Origin: Spongiactinospora rosea
GTDB lineage: Bacteria; Actinomycetota; Actinomycetes; Streptosporangiales; Streptosporangiaceae
Assembly (NCBI RefSeq): GCF_003315795.1
Contig: NZ_QMEY01000004.1
Location: forward strand, 474,247 to 538,246
Length of the DNA: 64,000 nucleotides
Direction of reading: 5' to 3'
Positions 18,501 through 27,034 of this stretch are shown piece by piece. The translations under genes were made by a program, and so were the position numbers. The first letter of the stretch is position 1. Each line of letters begins with the position of its first letter. The notes under the pieces were generated by a model, which was not told the origin of the DNA, made no database searches, and saw only the letters and a list, made by a program, of their open reading frames with translations.

Positions 18501-19028
18501 TTGAAAAGGCGGATCAAGGCGGCGCTGGTACTTCTGCTGGCCATGCCACTAATGATGCTCCAGCTTAGAGGGGATGCAGGCAGCACGACGCGAGTCATTG
18601 CCAATGCCAATTCTCTCTATTGCCCCACTCCGGTGAGTACGGGCACCATCGGGTCGAAGCTGATGCAGCGGTCGTGCGACCCAGATGTTCCATGGGGCTC
18701 CTGGAACTTCGACGGCCCGTACACGTACGGGGGCGTCACCTACTACCGCCTTGTGAACTACGCCAACCAGATGTGCATGGCGGTGGACGCCGGGACGTTG
18801 AACCCGGGACCGCACATCATCCAGTGGCCCTGCGGGACTTGGGCCGACCATTACTGGCGTTTCGTGCATGTCTCAGGAGAGATCTACCGGATTATCAATC
18901 GCAACAGCGGGCAGTGCCTCGCGATCGATTCCGGTTCTACGGCGTGGGGAGCGGCGGTCATCCAGTGGCCCTGCGGATCGTGGCCAGACCACTTCTGGCG
19001 AGTGTGGGGAGGAATTCCAGCCGCATAG
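18501..19028 (+). CDS. secreted ricin-type beta-trefoil lectin domain protein
   Basis: The product is 175 aa. Start TTG 18501 sits 5 nt behind AAGGAG. A Sec signal (KRRIKAALVLLLAMPLMMLQ) is followed by a single RICIN-like domain with two clear repeats ending in QxW-type motifs: IIQWPCGTWADHYWRF and VIQWPCGSWPDHFWRV. Paired cysteines (YCPTP, RSCDP, MCMAV, WPCGT, QCLAI, WPCGS) suggest disulfides. It probably binds carbohydrate outside the cell and carries no catalytic domain. The upstream palindrome may control it, and the base composition of the region hints at acquisition. Confidence 0.8.
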   Translation: MKRRIKAALVLLLAMPLMMLQLRGDAGSTTRVIANANSLYCPTPVSTGTIGSKLMQRSCDPDVPWGSWNFDGPYTYGGVTYYRLVNYANQMCMAVDAGTLNPGPHIIQWPCGTWADHYWRFVHVSGEIYRIINRNSGQCLAIDSGSTAWGAAVIQWPCGSWPDHFWRVWGGIPAA

Positions 19029-19077
19029 CGGGGGGATCCGCCGGGGTTACCACGGGTCGGCCCGCTCCACAACCCCC

Positions 19078-19455
19078 ATCACCCGCACCCAGCGCGGCCA
19101 AGAGGCGCTGTTCGCCTGGGGTACCGCCGATCCGCCGATGGGCGCCCGCTACCGGCTGGAATGGCGCTTCCGCGCCCACCCCGGCGAGGTGGACGCATCG
19201 CCGAGCCTGCGCACCAGCAGCGACCGGATAAAGGCCGCCGGGATCGTCCAGGCCGGAGATGCCATCCTGGCCGCCGTCGCCGAGCCCTTCGACCTGCCCG
19301 AGCAGGCTAAGGCGGCGAAAGGAGGGGAGGGTGGCGGCGAGCGCAAGTCCTTCCCGGGCACCCCACCTGGCGACCCCAGAAGCCATGATCAACTTGTGGG
19401 AATGACCAGATGGGGTCGGCGGCGAGTGCCTCGTCGGCGGCGGATCGGTAGATAA
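19078..19455 (+). pseudogene. coding-like fragment without start signal
   Basis: This frame, which passes through the lectin stop region in another phase, encodes a protein-like stretch: TRTQRGQEALFAWGTADPPM, GARYRLEWRFRAHPGEVDAS, DRIKAAGIVQAGDAILAAV. It has no start codon with a ribosome site and it degrades after about residue 85. I do not recognise the family. It is probably the remnant of a gene from the mobile region and contains the second copy of the 20-mer repeat near its end. Confidence 0.25.
19384..19403 (+). repeat. 20-mer repeat, copy 2
   Basis: CATGATCAACTTGTGGGAAT matches the copy at 16759-16778 at 19 of 20 positions, same orientation, 2625 bp apart. Confidence 0.65.
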
Positions 19456-19516
19456 CCCTCCGAACTCCTGGTCAATGGCACCAGAAGGGTAGGAGGAATC
19501 GCTGCTTAAGGCACGC

Positions 19517-19966
19517 TCAGAACGGTGGCTCATCCGCGGCTGGTGCTGCCGACGCCCATGGGTCATAAAATCCGTCGCCGCGAGGGGCGCCAGGCTGTGG
19601 TGATGGAACACGAGCGCCGAAGAACGGTGGCGGCAGCTCCTCGGTGTCGAATGCGGCGCTCCACACCTGCCTGAATTCCTCCTTGTGGGTGGGGGTCAGA
19701 GGCTCGTACCTGTTGTCCTCGTGCTGCCGCAGATAGTACTGAGCCTGGGGATCCACGTCCGCGAGTGCGCAGCGCGGGGCGTACACCGCCCATACGGTCT
19801 CCCATCGTTCCGGGATGATGAGGCCTCGAAGCGTGCGACGGATCGTCTCCTGGCTCGCGGTTCCAGCGAGCCTGTCCGGGCCCTTCGCCTCGGCCGGTTC
19901 CTTGGCCTTGTCCGCGATCTGCTTGAGCGGCGGTCGGCCCGCCTGCCTGTACATCCAGCGAAACAC
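19517..19966 (-). CDS. HTH-domain protein, probably truncated at its 5' end
   Basis: The product is 149 aa from GTG 19966. The N-terminal part (GRPPLKQIADKAKEP, then TASQETIRRTLRGLIIPERW and ETVWAVYAPRCALADVDP) matches the helix-turn-helix segment found at the start of many actinobacterial regulators and NB-ARC-type proteins. The C-terminal 60 residues are Pro-rich and likely disordered. The ribosome site is weak and the flanking DNA is repeat-rich, so it may be a relic. If intact it would be a small DNA-binding protein. Confidence 0.55.
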   Translation of the reverse strand: MFRWMYRQAGRPPLKQIADKAKEPAEAKGPDRLAGTASQETIRRTLRGLIIPERWETVWAVYAPRCALADVDPQAQYYLRQHEDNRYEPLTPTHKEEFRQVWSAAFDTEELPPPFFGARVPSPQPGAPRGDGFYDPWASAAPAADEPPF

Positions 19967-20797
19967 ACCTCATGTGATGGTGTCCTGGATACTGAACCTT
20001 TTTCAACCTCAGGTTCCCAGGTCAAAGGCGGTATGCGAGATGCCGTATCCGCTTGACCAGGCGTCCTGCCGCGGCATCAGGCCCGGCTTGAGCCCGATGG
20101 AGACGCCCCTGACCTGGTCCGAGCGACCGGTTGAAAAAGGTTCACTCTCGGCCAGTTCACTAGGGAACGCCGCCCCGGTTAGCGTCCCCTGCCTGGCCCC
20201 GATAGCGAAGATGCCGACGAGCCCAGGCTGCGATCTGTCCATGGTCGCCCGGTGGCCGGGCGGTAATCGGGTCATTTCGATGCTTCATTGCGACGGTCGT
20301 GGCATCCGGCAACCGGACGGCTCACAAGCTGCCCAGAATTTACTCAAAGTCCAGGCCAGGCGCCCCTATCATTCTTATGAGCCATTTCTGAGACGGCATG
20401 CATAACGGGTGACGAACCCTCGCATTCGTCGTAGGCCGGAGCACCAACACCGAACACCCTTGCACGCCGCCGAGATCTCGGCGACGCCGTGTGGCGTGAG
20501 TTGCCGCCTGTATCCGCAGGCAGAGCGTGCCGGATCACCCTGGCCATCCCGAGTGGCAATCCAGTCGACATCAACATTGTGATCACGGCGGGCTACCTCA
20601 AGGCCGGACATCGGCTTGACGCCCACAGGCCACGAGGCACCGGCAGGAACCGCCGTGGCACCACCGGCGGCGTACCGAGCGAACCGGATCAGGTCCGCGC
20701 CGGACATCCCGGACGCGACCACCACCAAGCCGTCACAGCGTCCGAGCATCAGGGGCAGGTGGGCAAGTACCCCGAAGGACGGGTCTGGATTTACCTG
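19967..20797. other. 831-bp region without a convincing gene, carrying a MITE-like unit
   Basis: It contains the inverted-repeat unit 19993-20144 and the repeat GCATAACGGGTGACGAACC (20400-20418). A minus-strand open frame at 20375-20749 begins CDGLVVVASGMSGADLIRF and could be a recombinase or other remnant, but it lacks recognisable motifs and a ribosome site, so I do not call it a gene. Otherwise nothing is supported. Confidence 0.4.
19993..20144. mobile_element. MITE-like unit with terminal inverted repeats
   Basis: TGAACCTTTTTCAACC at 19993-20008 is matched exactly in inverted orientation at 20129-20144. Similarity continues inward with gaps (CCAGGTCAAAGGCG against CCAGGTCAGGGGCG), giving imperfect arms of about 40 bp around a short GC-rich core. 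The total is 152 bp with no transposase gene. No clear target duplication is visible. Confidence 0.5.
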
Positions 20798-22336
20798 CTA
20801 TGCGCCAGTCAGAGCGGGCCCGAACCACTGGGTGAGGGTTTCTCGCAGCCCTGTCACGTCCCCATCCTCGGCCCCCCAGGCGATGTACCCGTCGGGGCGG
20901 ACGAGCAGGGCGTGCGGGCCGTCGTCCAGCCCGGCCGGACGTGCGTGGGACACCCGTACGCGGTCCCGCCAGCCCTCGGCCTCGATGGCCGCCTTCCTGT
21001 CGCCGGTCAGGTCCAGCAGCAGGCCGTGGCCGTCGGCCAGGAGGTCACCCAGGTTGTCCGTGCCGCCCAGTGCCACCGGGACGAAACGGCCGCCCAGTGG
21101 GTGAGAGGAGGTGTGGGGCACCCGCAGGCCGATTCCGGTGAGCATCTCGACGAGATGCCGCTTGGCCTGAGGGCGTTCGATGAGCTCGGCGACGAGGTCG
21201 CGCAGGGCGTTGGAGTGCGGGTCGGGGCGCAGCAGGGCGGACTGCGCCTTGGTGTTGCGGAGCACCGTGGCGCCCACCGGGTGGCGTTCGGCGGTGTAGG
21301 TGTCGAGCAGTGTCTCGGGGGCGCGCCCGGCGACGACGAGGCCGAGTTTCCAGCCGAGGTTGGCCGCGTCCTGGAGGCCGAGGTTGAGGCCCTGGCCGCC
21401 CATCGGGGAGTGCACGTGGGCCGCGTCGCCCGCCAGCAGTACCCGCCCTTGCCGGTACGTCGTGACCTGCCGGGCGTGGTCGGTCACCCGGGTGGCCTTC
21501 GACAGGCCGGTCACCTCGACGTCGATCCCGCTGACCCGCCGCAGCGATGCCTCGAACTCCTCCCGCGTGACGGGAGTACGGCGATCGGCCTGCGGTACAC
21601 CGAACTCGACCGTCACGATCTGTCCCGGAGGCGGTTCGACGAACATCAGCCCGGTGGGCGTCCGGTGGATCCCCGGTGTGAGGGCTGCCGGGTCGGTGAG
21701 TTCGGGAGTGGCCAGCAGGGCGAGCATGGCGGCCTCGTCGCCCGGGAAGTCGAACCCGCACGCGCGGCGGACCCGGCTGTGCCCGCCGTCGCAGCCGACC
21801 AGGTAGGCCCCCCGCACCTGCTCGCCGTCCGCCAGCGTGGCAACGACCGCGTCGCCATCCTCGCGTACGTCCGTCACCTGCCGTCCCCGGCGGATCTCCG
21901 CCCCGAGCGCGAGCGCCCGTTCCTCCAGCACTCGCTCCAGGTGTCCCTGCCAGACCGCCGCCTGAGCGGGGACGTCGGCGAGTCCGTCGTCCTCGTCCAG
22001 CAGCGGCAGGAACGCCAGATGCCCCTTGAGCCGCTGGGTGCTCCACTGCTCGGCGAGCGTACGGAGGTCGTCGGGCGCGTCCTCCCCGGGCGGGCCGGAG
22101 AAGTCGGCGTACACCGGCCCCTCCGCCGCGCCGGCCCGCCGGAGTACGTCGCCCAGCAGCCCGCGCAGCCGCAGCGTCTGCAGGGTCCGGGCCTGTACGC
22201 CGCGATCTCCCTCGTCCTTGTCCGGATCAGGCCGTTCGAGCCGCTCCAGCACGACGACCGACGCTCCGGCCAGCCGCAACTCGGTGGCCAGGAACAGGCC
22301 GACCGGCCCGCCGCCGACGACCACGACATCCCACAT
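20798..22336 (-). CDS. FAD-dependent aromatic/polyketide hydroxylase (class A flavin monooxygenase)
   Basis: The product is 512 aa. It has the GxGxxG dinucleotide fold VVVGGGPVGLFLATELRLAG at the N-terminus. The DG motif reads YLVGCDGGHSRVRRACG, and the GD motif is VLLAGDAAHVHSPMGGQGLN followed by LGLQDAANLGWKL. The C-terminal thioredoxin-like domain of the phenol hydroxylase/PgaE group follows. Such enzymes hydroxylate aromatic rings with NAD(P)H and O2; some inactivate antibiotics (rifampicin monooxygenase). It is divergent from a TetR regulator with two operators between them, so expression is probably induced by its substrate. The substrate cannot be told from sequence. Confidence 0.9.
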   Translation of the reverse strand: MWDVVVVGGGPVGLFLATELRLAGASVVVLERLERPDPDKDEGDRGVQARTLQTLRLRGLLGDVLRRAGAAEGPVYADFSGPPGEDAPDDLRTLAEQWSTQRLKGHLAFLPLLDEDDGLADVPAQAAVWQGHLERVLEERALALGAEIRRGRQVTDVREDGDAVVATLADGEQVRGAYLVGCDGGHSRVRRACGFDFPGDEAAMLALLATPELTDPAALTPGIHRTPTGLMFVEPPPGQIVTVEFGVPQADRRTPVTREEFEASLRRVSGIDVEVTGLSKATRVTDHARQVTTYRQGRVLLAGDAAHVHSPMGGQGLNLGLQDAANLGWKLGLVVAGRAPETLLDTYTAERHPVGATVLRNTKAQSALLRPDPHSNALRDLVAELIERPQAKRHLVEMLTGIGLRVPHTSSHPLGGRFVPVALGGTDNLGDLLADGHGLLLDLTGDRKAAIEAEGWRDRVRVSHARPAGLDDGPHALLVRPDGYIAWGAEDGDVTGLRETLTQWFGPALTGA

Positions 22337-22351
22337 GGGAACCCCTCCATG

Positions 22352-22391
22352 AACTTGAATTCAGATTCAGTAAACTTGAATCCAGTTTCAG
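22352..22391. promoter_or_regulatory. two tandem operator sites for the TetR regulator
   Basis: AACTTGAATTCAGATTCAG (22352-22370) and AACTTGAATCCAGTTTCAG (22373-22391) match at 17 of 19 positions and are spaced exactly 21 bp apart, two helical turns. They fill the 78-bp gap between the divergent monooxygenase and TetR genes. Confidence 0.65.
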
Positions 22392-22414
22392 CACTGAGGT
22401 ACGGTCGTGTCAAG

Positions 22415-23041
22415 ATGGAGATGATCAATCGACCTCAGCGGCAGTCCCGTTCGCTCGCCACCGAGGCCGCGCTCAAGTCCGCCGCCCGCCGCGTCTTCGC
22501 CGCCAAGGGCTACTTCAACACGAAGATCACCGACATCACCACCGAGGCGGGCCGCTCCGCGGGCTCGTTCTACACCTACTTCCCCAACAAGGAAGCCCTG
22601 CTGGAGGCGCTGGCCAGAGACTTCCTGGAAGATCTGGAGGCCCGGCAGCAACGCACCGCCGATCGCGCCCCCGAGCTGTCCTATGACCACCTGCGCGCGC
22701 ACGTGGCCCAGTACTGGCACTCCTATCGCGAGCACCTGCCCGAGATGGTGGCGATCTTCCAGGCGTCGATGGCCGATCAGGCGTTCTTCGCACGCTGGCG
22801 AAAGTTGCGCGACGTCGAGTTCGACGAGCTACGCGAGATCACCGCCATCCTCGAACGCCACTCCGTCGGCAATGTCGCCCCGGGCGTCATGGCCTCGGCG
22901 GCGCTCTCCACCTTGGAGTTCTTCTGCTACATCTGGCAGGCGGCCGGCGGCGACCCGCCCGGCACCCGCCTGCCCGACGACCAGGCCATCGACACCCTCA
23001 CCACCCTGCTCCTGCACGGAATGAGGGGCGCACCCCGGTAA
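22415..23041 (+). CDS. TetR-family transcriptional regulator
   Basis: The product is 208 aa. The N-terminal HTH reads ALKSAARRVFAAKGYFNTKI, then TDITTEAGRSAGSFYTYFPN, with the usual KEALLEAL third helix. The C-terminal ligand domain is all helical and unassigned. ATG 22415 is chosen; ATG 22421 is two codons later. It is divergent from the flavin monooxygenase, and two 19-bp operator repeats lie between them, so it most likely represses both itself and the monooxygenase. It converges with the large gene ending at 23206, with a hairpin between. Confidence 0.9.
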   Translation: MEMINRPQRQSRSLATEAALKSAARRVFAAKGYFNTKITDITTEAGRSAGSFYTYFPNKEALLEALARDFLEDLEARQQRTADRAPELSYDHLRAHVAQYWHSYREHLPEMVAIFQASMADQAFFARWRKLRDVEFDELREITAILERHSVGNVAPGVMASAALSTLEFFCYIWQAAGGDPPGTRLPDDQAIDTLTTLLLHGMRGAPR

Positions 23042-23065
23042 CCCCAGGACGCCCCAGCGGCGTGT

Positions 23066-23080
23066 GCCGCCTTAGGCGGC
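23066..23080. terminator. bidirectional hairpin
   Basis: GCCGCC and GGCGGC pair around TTA between the convergent tetR gene and the 873-aa gene. The stem is short and has no T tract. Confidence 0.4.
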
Positions 23081-23205
23081 GTGGGCAGAGGAACCCCGCA
23101 CGATCCGCGACGCCATCACCCCACGGACGCCGTCGCGACACTCGCCGCCGACATCACGATGAGGTAGGGGCCTGCCACCCCCGCTCTCGATCACTAGCGA
23201 CGGCC

Positions 23206-25827
23206 TCAGGAGATCGCCTCGTGCAGGCGCCGCGCCTCGTGGATCACCAGGCTTGAGCCCTTGCGCGCCGCCAGCTCCGCCAGTCCCGGGATGTCGTCGC
23301 GCGCCCCGGCGAGCACCGCCGCGCGTACGGCGGTCTTGAGCAGTTCGCCCAGTCCCGCCCTGGCCTTCTCGCCGGGGGCGGGCAGCAGCGGCGGCACCGC
23401 CTGGGTCAGGGCCGTCCACATCTCGGCGTGCGCCCCGGCCTCCGTGACCTCGGCGAGGACGCCGGTGATCCGGTTGAGTTTGACCTGCCCGCCGCGGACC
23501 ATGTGGCCCACGGCCCGGCCGAGGTCGGCCGCGGGCAGCTCCCCGTGCGCGGCCAGCGTGAGGATGGTGTCGGTGGCCAGACCCCGCCGGGCGGGGGTCG
23601 GATGGTTCATGGCGATGACGATCGTGCTCGCGGTCGCGATGCCCGCCGGGCCGTCGTTGTGCGCCAGAGCGGGCACGGCGCCCACCTCACCGCTCGCCGG
23701 AAGGCATTCGAGGAGGTGCGCGGCCAGGGCCTCCCGGTGTGAGGGCATGATGGGCGGCCACCACACCGTGTTCCGGGAGAAGGCGGGATAGCCGGTCTCG
23801 GGGGCGAGAGTCCACAGCTCGGCGATCGGGCCGGGCAAGCCCTCGGGTGGTGCGAGGCGGGCGTGCGCCTCCTGCAGCGACTGGTCGTAGTAGGCCGGGC
23901 GGTTGAACGCCCCGACCTCCCAGGTCACGGCGGGATCGGGCAGGCCGCCGTCGCGCAGGCAGGCCGCCAGCCGGCGGCCCGCCTCCGACGGCAGTCTCTC
24001 CGCCCGCGCGACCAGCGCCGGATCGATCTTGCGCGGCAGCCGCAGCAACGCCTGCAGGAAGTCGTACTCAAGCGGCTCGGCGCCGCCCAGTCGTTCCATG
24101 CGCGCGACCAGGGTGGCCGCATCGACGTGCCCGGTGGGCGCGGTCGGCGTGGCCAGCAGTACGGGAACCGTCTCCGCCCGCTCGAAAAGGGAGATGACCT
24201 CACGGAAACGCCGCTGGACGAACCGTTGCGGGGCGGGTTCCGAGCTCGGCCAATGGTCGTTCGCCTCCAGCAGCGCGGTCAGCTCGCGGCTGTCCGCAGG
24301 AGACACGACGGCCAGCGCGCAACGCGACAGGAGCAAGCGGATGTCCTCGTCGAAGCCGGCGATGCCGTACGCGTAGACGCTCGCCTCGAAGGGATGCCGC
24401 CAGTTCGCCCGCCACCAGGTCTGCAATCCCGCCACGACGGCGTCACGGTCCTCGTGGGTCAGCTCGACCAGGCCGGACAGGATGCGCTCGATCCGCGCCG
24501 GATCCTCTGGCCAAAGCCGTTCGCCCAGCCCAGCGGCCAGCTCCGGCACGGTCACGATGGGCGGAGGCAGCGCCGGCGGCACCATCGCGGTCGGCGCGGC
24601 GGCGGCGACGGGCTCGGGCTCGGCCTCCGCCACCCCACCGAAGGCGGCGGCCAGCCGCTCGCGCAGGTCGGCGGGCAGCCGGGCGGCCGCCTCGCGGATC
24701 GCCTCCTTGTCGGGCTCGGCGGTGTGCGGGGCGAGCTTGACCGCGAGGCGTACCGCACGTTCGCGCAGGCTGGGCGTGTCGACGTCGAACATGGGCGCCA
24801 GCGCGGCCGCCGCGGCACCACCCCTGGCCGGGGGCGCGCCCGCGATCCACTTCACCGCGGCCGTCATGTTCTTCTTCTCCGGCCGGTACGCCAGCGCCTG
24901 GACCGCCTCCGCGAACAGCTCCGTTTCGAGCGCTCCCGCGGACTCCGCGCGGTGCAGCTCATCCAGCGCGAGCTGGACCACGGGCGAGGACGCCGACGGC
25001 AGCACACGGACGAAGTCGGTCACCGCGATCTCGGCCGTTTCCGGCTTCAGCTCCCGCCACAGTTCGACGAAGGGAGCGACCTCGGCCGCACCGCCTCCGG
25101 TCAGGAACCGGCTCAGGCAGCCGTCGAGCAACACTTGGCGCGGCACGCGGCCCGTCCGGGACAGGGCGACCAGCTCGCCGATGATGGTCAGGCCGTCCTG
25201 CCGGCCGGCACCCCAGATCAGCCCCTCCACCACCCCCGCCGCCTGGAACAGGCGCGGCAGCATGTGATCGAGCAACCGATCGTCGGCGAGTAGCGGAGTG
25301 CCGCCGTTCCTCCAGTACCGCTCGGCCGTCCGCAGCACCCACCCGGACACGAACGCGTCGTTCTCCGGCGGCTCGACGCCCGTCTCGATCACCAGCGCCG
25401 CGGCCAGGTCCCAGGCCCTCAGTGACTCCGCGCGCCACCAGGTGGAACCGGCAGGGGGCTCCCGCAACCGCCGTACCAGGCGGACGGCCAGGTCGCGGCG
25501 CCACTCCAGCGGCCGGTCCCCGAGCACGGACATGACCCGTACGGCGTCGGCCTTCGGCTCCACCCAGCTCAGCTCCCGCCGGTTGAGCCAGGCCGCCACC
25601 TGCTCCGCCCCGCCCAGACAGGCCGCCCCGGCGAGCCGGTAAAGGGGCGCCAGTTCCCGGATCCGCTGCTCGGCCTCGAAGCCGCCGCTCCTGCGCTCGC
25701 TCAGATGGCCGGGCAGGTGCCGCGCCACCGCGCGCCTGCCGTCGCCGTCGAGCCCCTTCAAGAACGCCACGAGGCTCGCGACGGAGCCGGCCTCGATGCG
25801 GTCGAGCAGTCCCTGCACTATGTCCAC
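23206..25827 (-). CDS. large HEAT-like repeat protein (DUF6493-like)
   Basis: The product is 873 aa from GTG 25827, with no signal peptide or transmembrane helix. It is almost entirely helical with repeated Leu/Ala-rich pairs resembling HEAT repeats (for example AAAALAPMFDVDTPSLRERA and RIERILSGLVELTHEDRDAV). A Pro/Ala-rich hinge near residues 405-430 divides it into two halves. The overall shape and the N-terminal pattern GWVLRTAERYWRNGGTPLL resemble the actinobacterial DUF6493 family, which usually accompanies a SWIM zinc-finger protein; no such partner is present here. It is probably a scaffold. The role is unknown. Confidence 0.65.
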   Translation of the reverse strand: MDIVQGLLDRIEAGSVASLVAFLKGLDGDGRRAVARHLPGHLSERRSGGFEAEQRIRELAPLYRLAGAACLGGAEQVAAWLNRRELSWVEPKADAVRVMSVLGDRPLEWRRDLAVRLVRRLREPPAGSTWWRAESLRAWDLAAALVIETGVEPPENDAFVSGWVLRTAERYWRNGGTPLLADDRLLDHMLPRLFQAAGVVEGLIWGAGRQDGLTIIGELVALSRTGRVPRQVLLDGCLSRFLTGGGAAEVAPFVELWRELKPETAEIAVTDFVRVLPSASSPVVQLALDELHRAESAGALETELFAEAVQALAYRPEKKNMTAAVKWIAGAPPARGGAAAAALAPMFDVDTPSLRERAVRLAVKLAPHTAEPDKEAIREAAARLPADLRERLAAAFGGVAEAEPEPVAAAAPTAMVPPALPPPIVTVPELAAGLGERLWPEDPARIERILSGLVELTHEDRDAVVAGLQTWWRANWRHPFEASVYAYGIAGFDEDIRLLLSRCALAVVSPADSRELTALLEANDHWPSSEPAPQRFVQRRFREVISLFERAETVPVLLATPTAPTGHVDAATLVARMERLGGAEPLEYDFLQALLRLPRKIDPALVARAERLPSEAGRRLAACLRDGGLPDPAVTWEVGAFNRPAYYDQSLQEAHARLAPPEGLPGPIAELWTLAPETGYPAFSRNTVWWPPIMPSHREALAAHLLECLPASGEVGAVPALAHNDGPAGIATASTIVIAMNHPTPARRGLATDTILTLAAHGELPAADLGRAVGHMVRGGQVKLNRITGVLAEVTEAGAHAEMWTALTQAVPPLLPAPGEKARAGLGELLKTAVRAAVLAGARDDIPGLAELAARKGSSLVIHEARRLHEAIS

Positions 25828-25974
25828 GCGGATGCCCCGATCCAGGAGGTACGTGATCTCTTCTCGATCACGCGCCGCAGCCTATTGATCGACACCGACA
25901 ATGTCCGCCCGACGCCGATCGGCGCGAACCTACGGCGAGATGGTGATCCGGCCGGTGGCTCAGCAGCAGACGGG

Positions 25975-26967
25975 CTAGGACGATGCCTCGAAGGCAGGGC
26001 GGTCGGGGGCGGGGAGCCATTGGCGGGTGGGGTCGTATGGGGGGAATCGGGATTCGGTGAAGCGGATGAGGGAGCGGAGCAGGGGGTGGTGGTTCTGGTG
26101 GTGCCATAGCAGGGAGGTCGGGTAGACCGGGCAGGGGTCGACGAGGGGGATTCGGGCCGTGCGGGGGTGCCAGGGGAGGCGGCAGCGTTCGCCGGTCATG
26201 CCGATGCGGGCGCCGGAGACGATCTCGGCGACGTAGTGTTCCCAGCCGAAGTCGGGGCCCGAGGTGTCGATGTGGACGTCGAATTCGGCGCCCAGCAGGC
26301 GGTAGTACTCGCCCCATTCGCTGCCCGGGGCGTTGCCGGGCATCCAGACCGTTACGCCGGACAGGCGTTCCATGGGCACCTCCCGCTCGGCGGCGAGCGG
26401 GTGGTCCATGCCGACGATCAGGCAGTTGGGCTCCAGGAAGGCGGGGGTGGAGCGCAGGCCGTCTGCAAGGGGGCCGGTGGTGCGGGCGAAGGCGGCGTCG
26501 ATGGTGCCCTGGGTGAGGGAGGCGGGGGCCGAGCGGAGGCCGTTGGAGGTGATGACCTCGATGTCCGTGCCCTCGATGGTCTGATGGAAGTCGCGGACCA
26601 GGTCGAGGGAGGCGAGCCGGGTGTCCAGTACGTCCACGCGGAGGCGGCGGCTGCGGTCGCGCAGCGCCTGGAGGGCCTGGTCGGCGATGCTCGTCAGGGC
26701 GCGGGCGTGCGGGAGGAAGGCGCGGCCGTCCGCGGTGAGGCCGGCTCCGCTGCGGGAGCGCAGGAAGAGGCGTACGCCGAGGTCGGCCTCCAGCCTGGCG
26801 ATCCGCTTGGAGATCGCCTGCTGGGTGATCCCCAGCCGGGCCGCGGCCTCGCTGAAGTAGTGGTCCTCGGTGACGGCGACGAAGGCGCGTACCGCCGCGA
26901 GATCGAGGTCGGCGCCCTCTTGCACAACCGTCTGTTGTGCTTTCGCGGCGTGTCGGTTGTTGGACAA
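25975..26967 (-). CDS. LysR-family transcriptional regulator
   Basis: The product is 330 aa from TTG 26967; GTG 26925 would give a more usual length before the helix-turn-helix. The HTH is LDLAAVRAFVAVTEDHYFSE, then AAARLGITQQAISKRIARLE, the classic LysR winged helix. The C-terminal substrate-binding domain has VEIVSGARIGMTG-like positions (VAEIVSGARIGMTGERCRLP). It is divergent from the polymerase gene with about 70 bp between starts, but LysR regulation of a polymerase would be unusual, so the divergence may be coincidental. The effector is unknown. Confidence 0.88.
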   Translation of the reverse strand: MSNNRHAAKAQQTVVQEGADLDLAAVRAFVAVTEDHYFSEAAARLGITQQAISKRIARLEADLGVRLFLRSRSGAGLTADGRAFLPHARALTSIADQALQALRDRSRRLRVDVLDTRLASLDLVRDFHQTIEGTDIEVITSNGLRSAPASLTQGTIDAAFARTTGPLADGLRSTPAFLEPNCLIVGMDHPLAAEREVPMERLSGVTVWMPGNAPGSEWGEYYRLLGAEFDVHIDTSGPDFGWEHYVAEIVSGARIGMTGERCRLPWHPRTARIPLVDPCPVYPTSLLWHHQNHHPLLRSLIRFTESRFPPYDPTRQWLPAPDRPAFEASS

Positions 26968-27034
26968 TGCCGCCTGCTCTCGGGTCGAATGCTCGGGTCG
27001 CGGACGAGCCTACAACCAGCGGGAGTGGTCGCCG

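Noticed and set aside
20009..20275. Minus-strand 88-codon frame overlapping the MITE-like unit
   Set aside because: It includes one arm of the inverted repeat and has no recognisable domain or ribosome site.
20375..20749. Minus-strand open frame of 124 codons with CDGLVVVASGMSGADLIRF
   Set aside because: It faintly recalls resolvase N-termini but lacks the catalytic Ser/Arg motifs, and no ribosome site is present.
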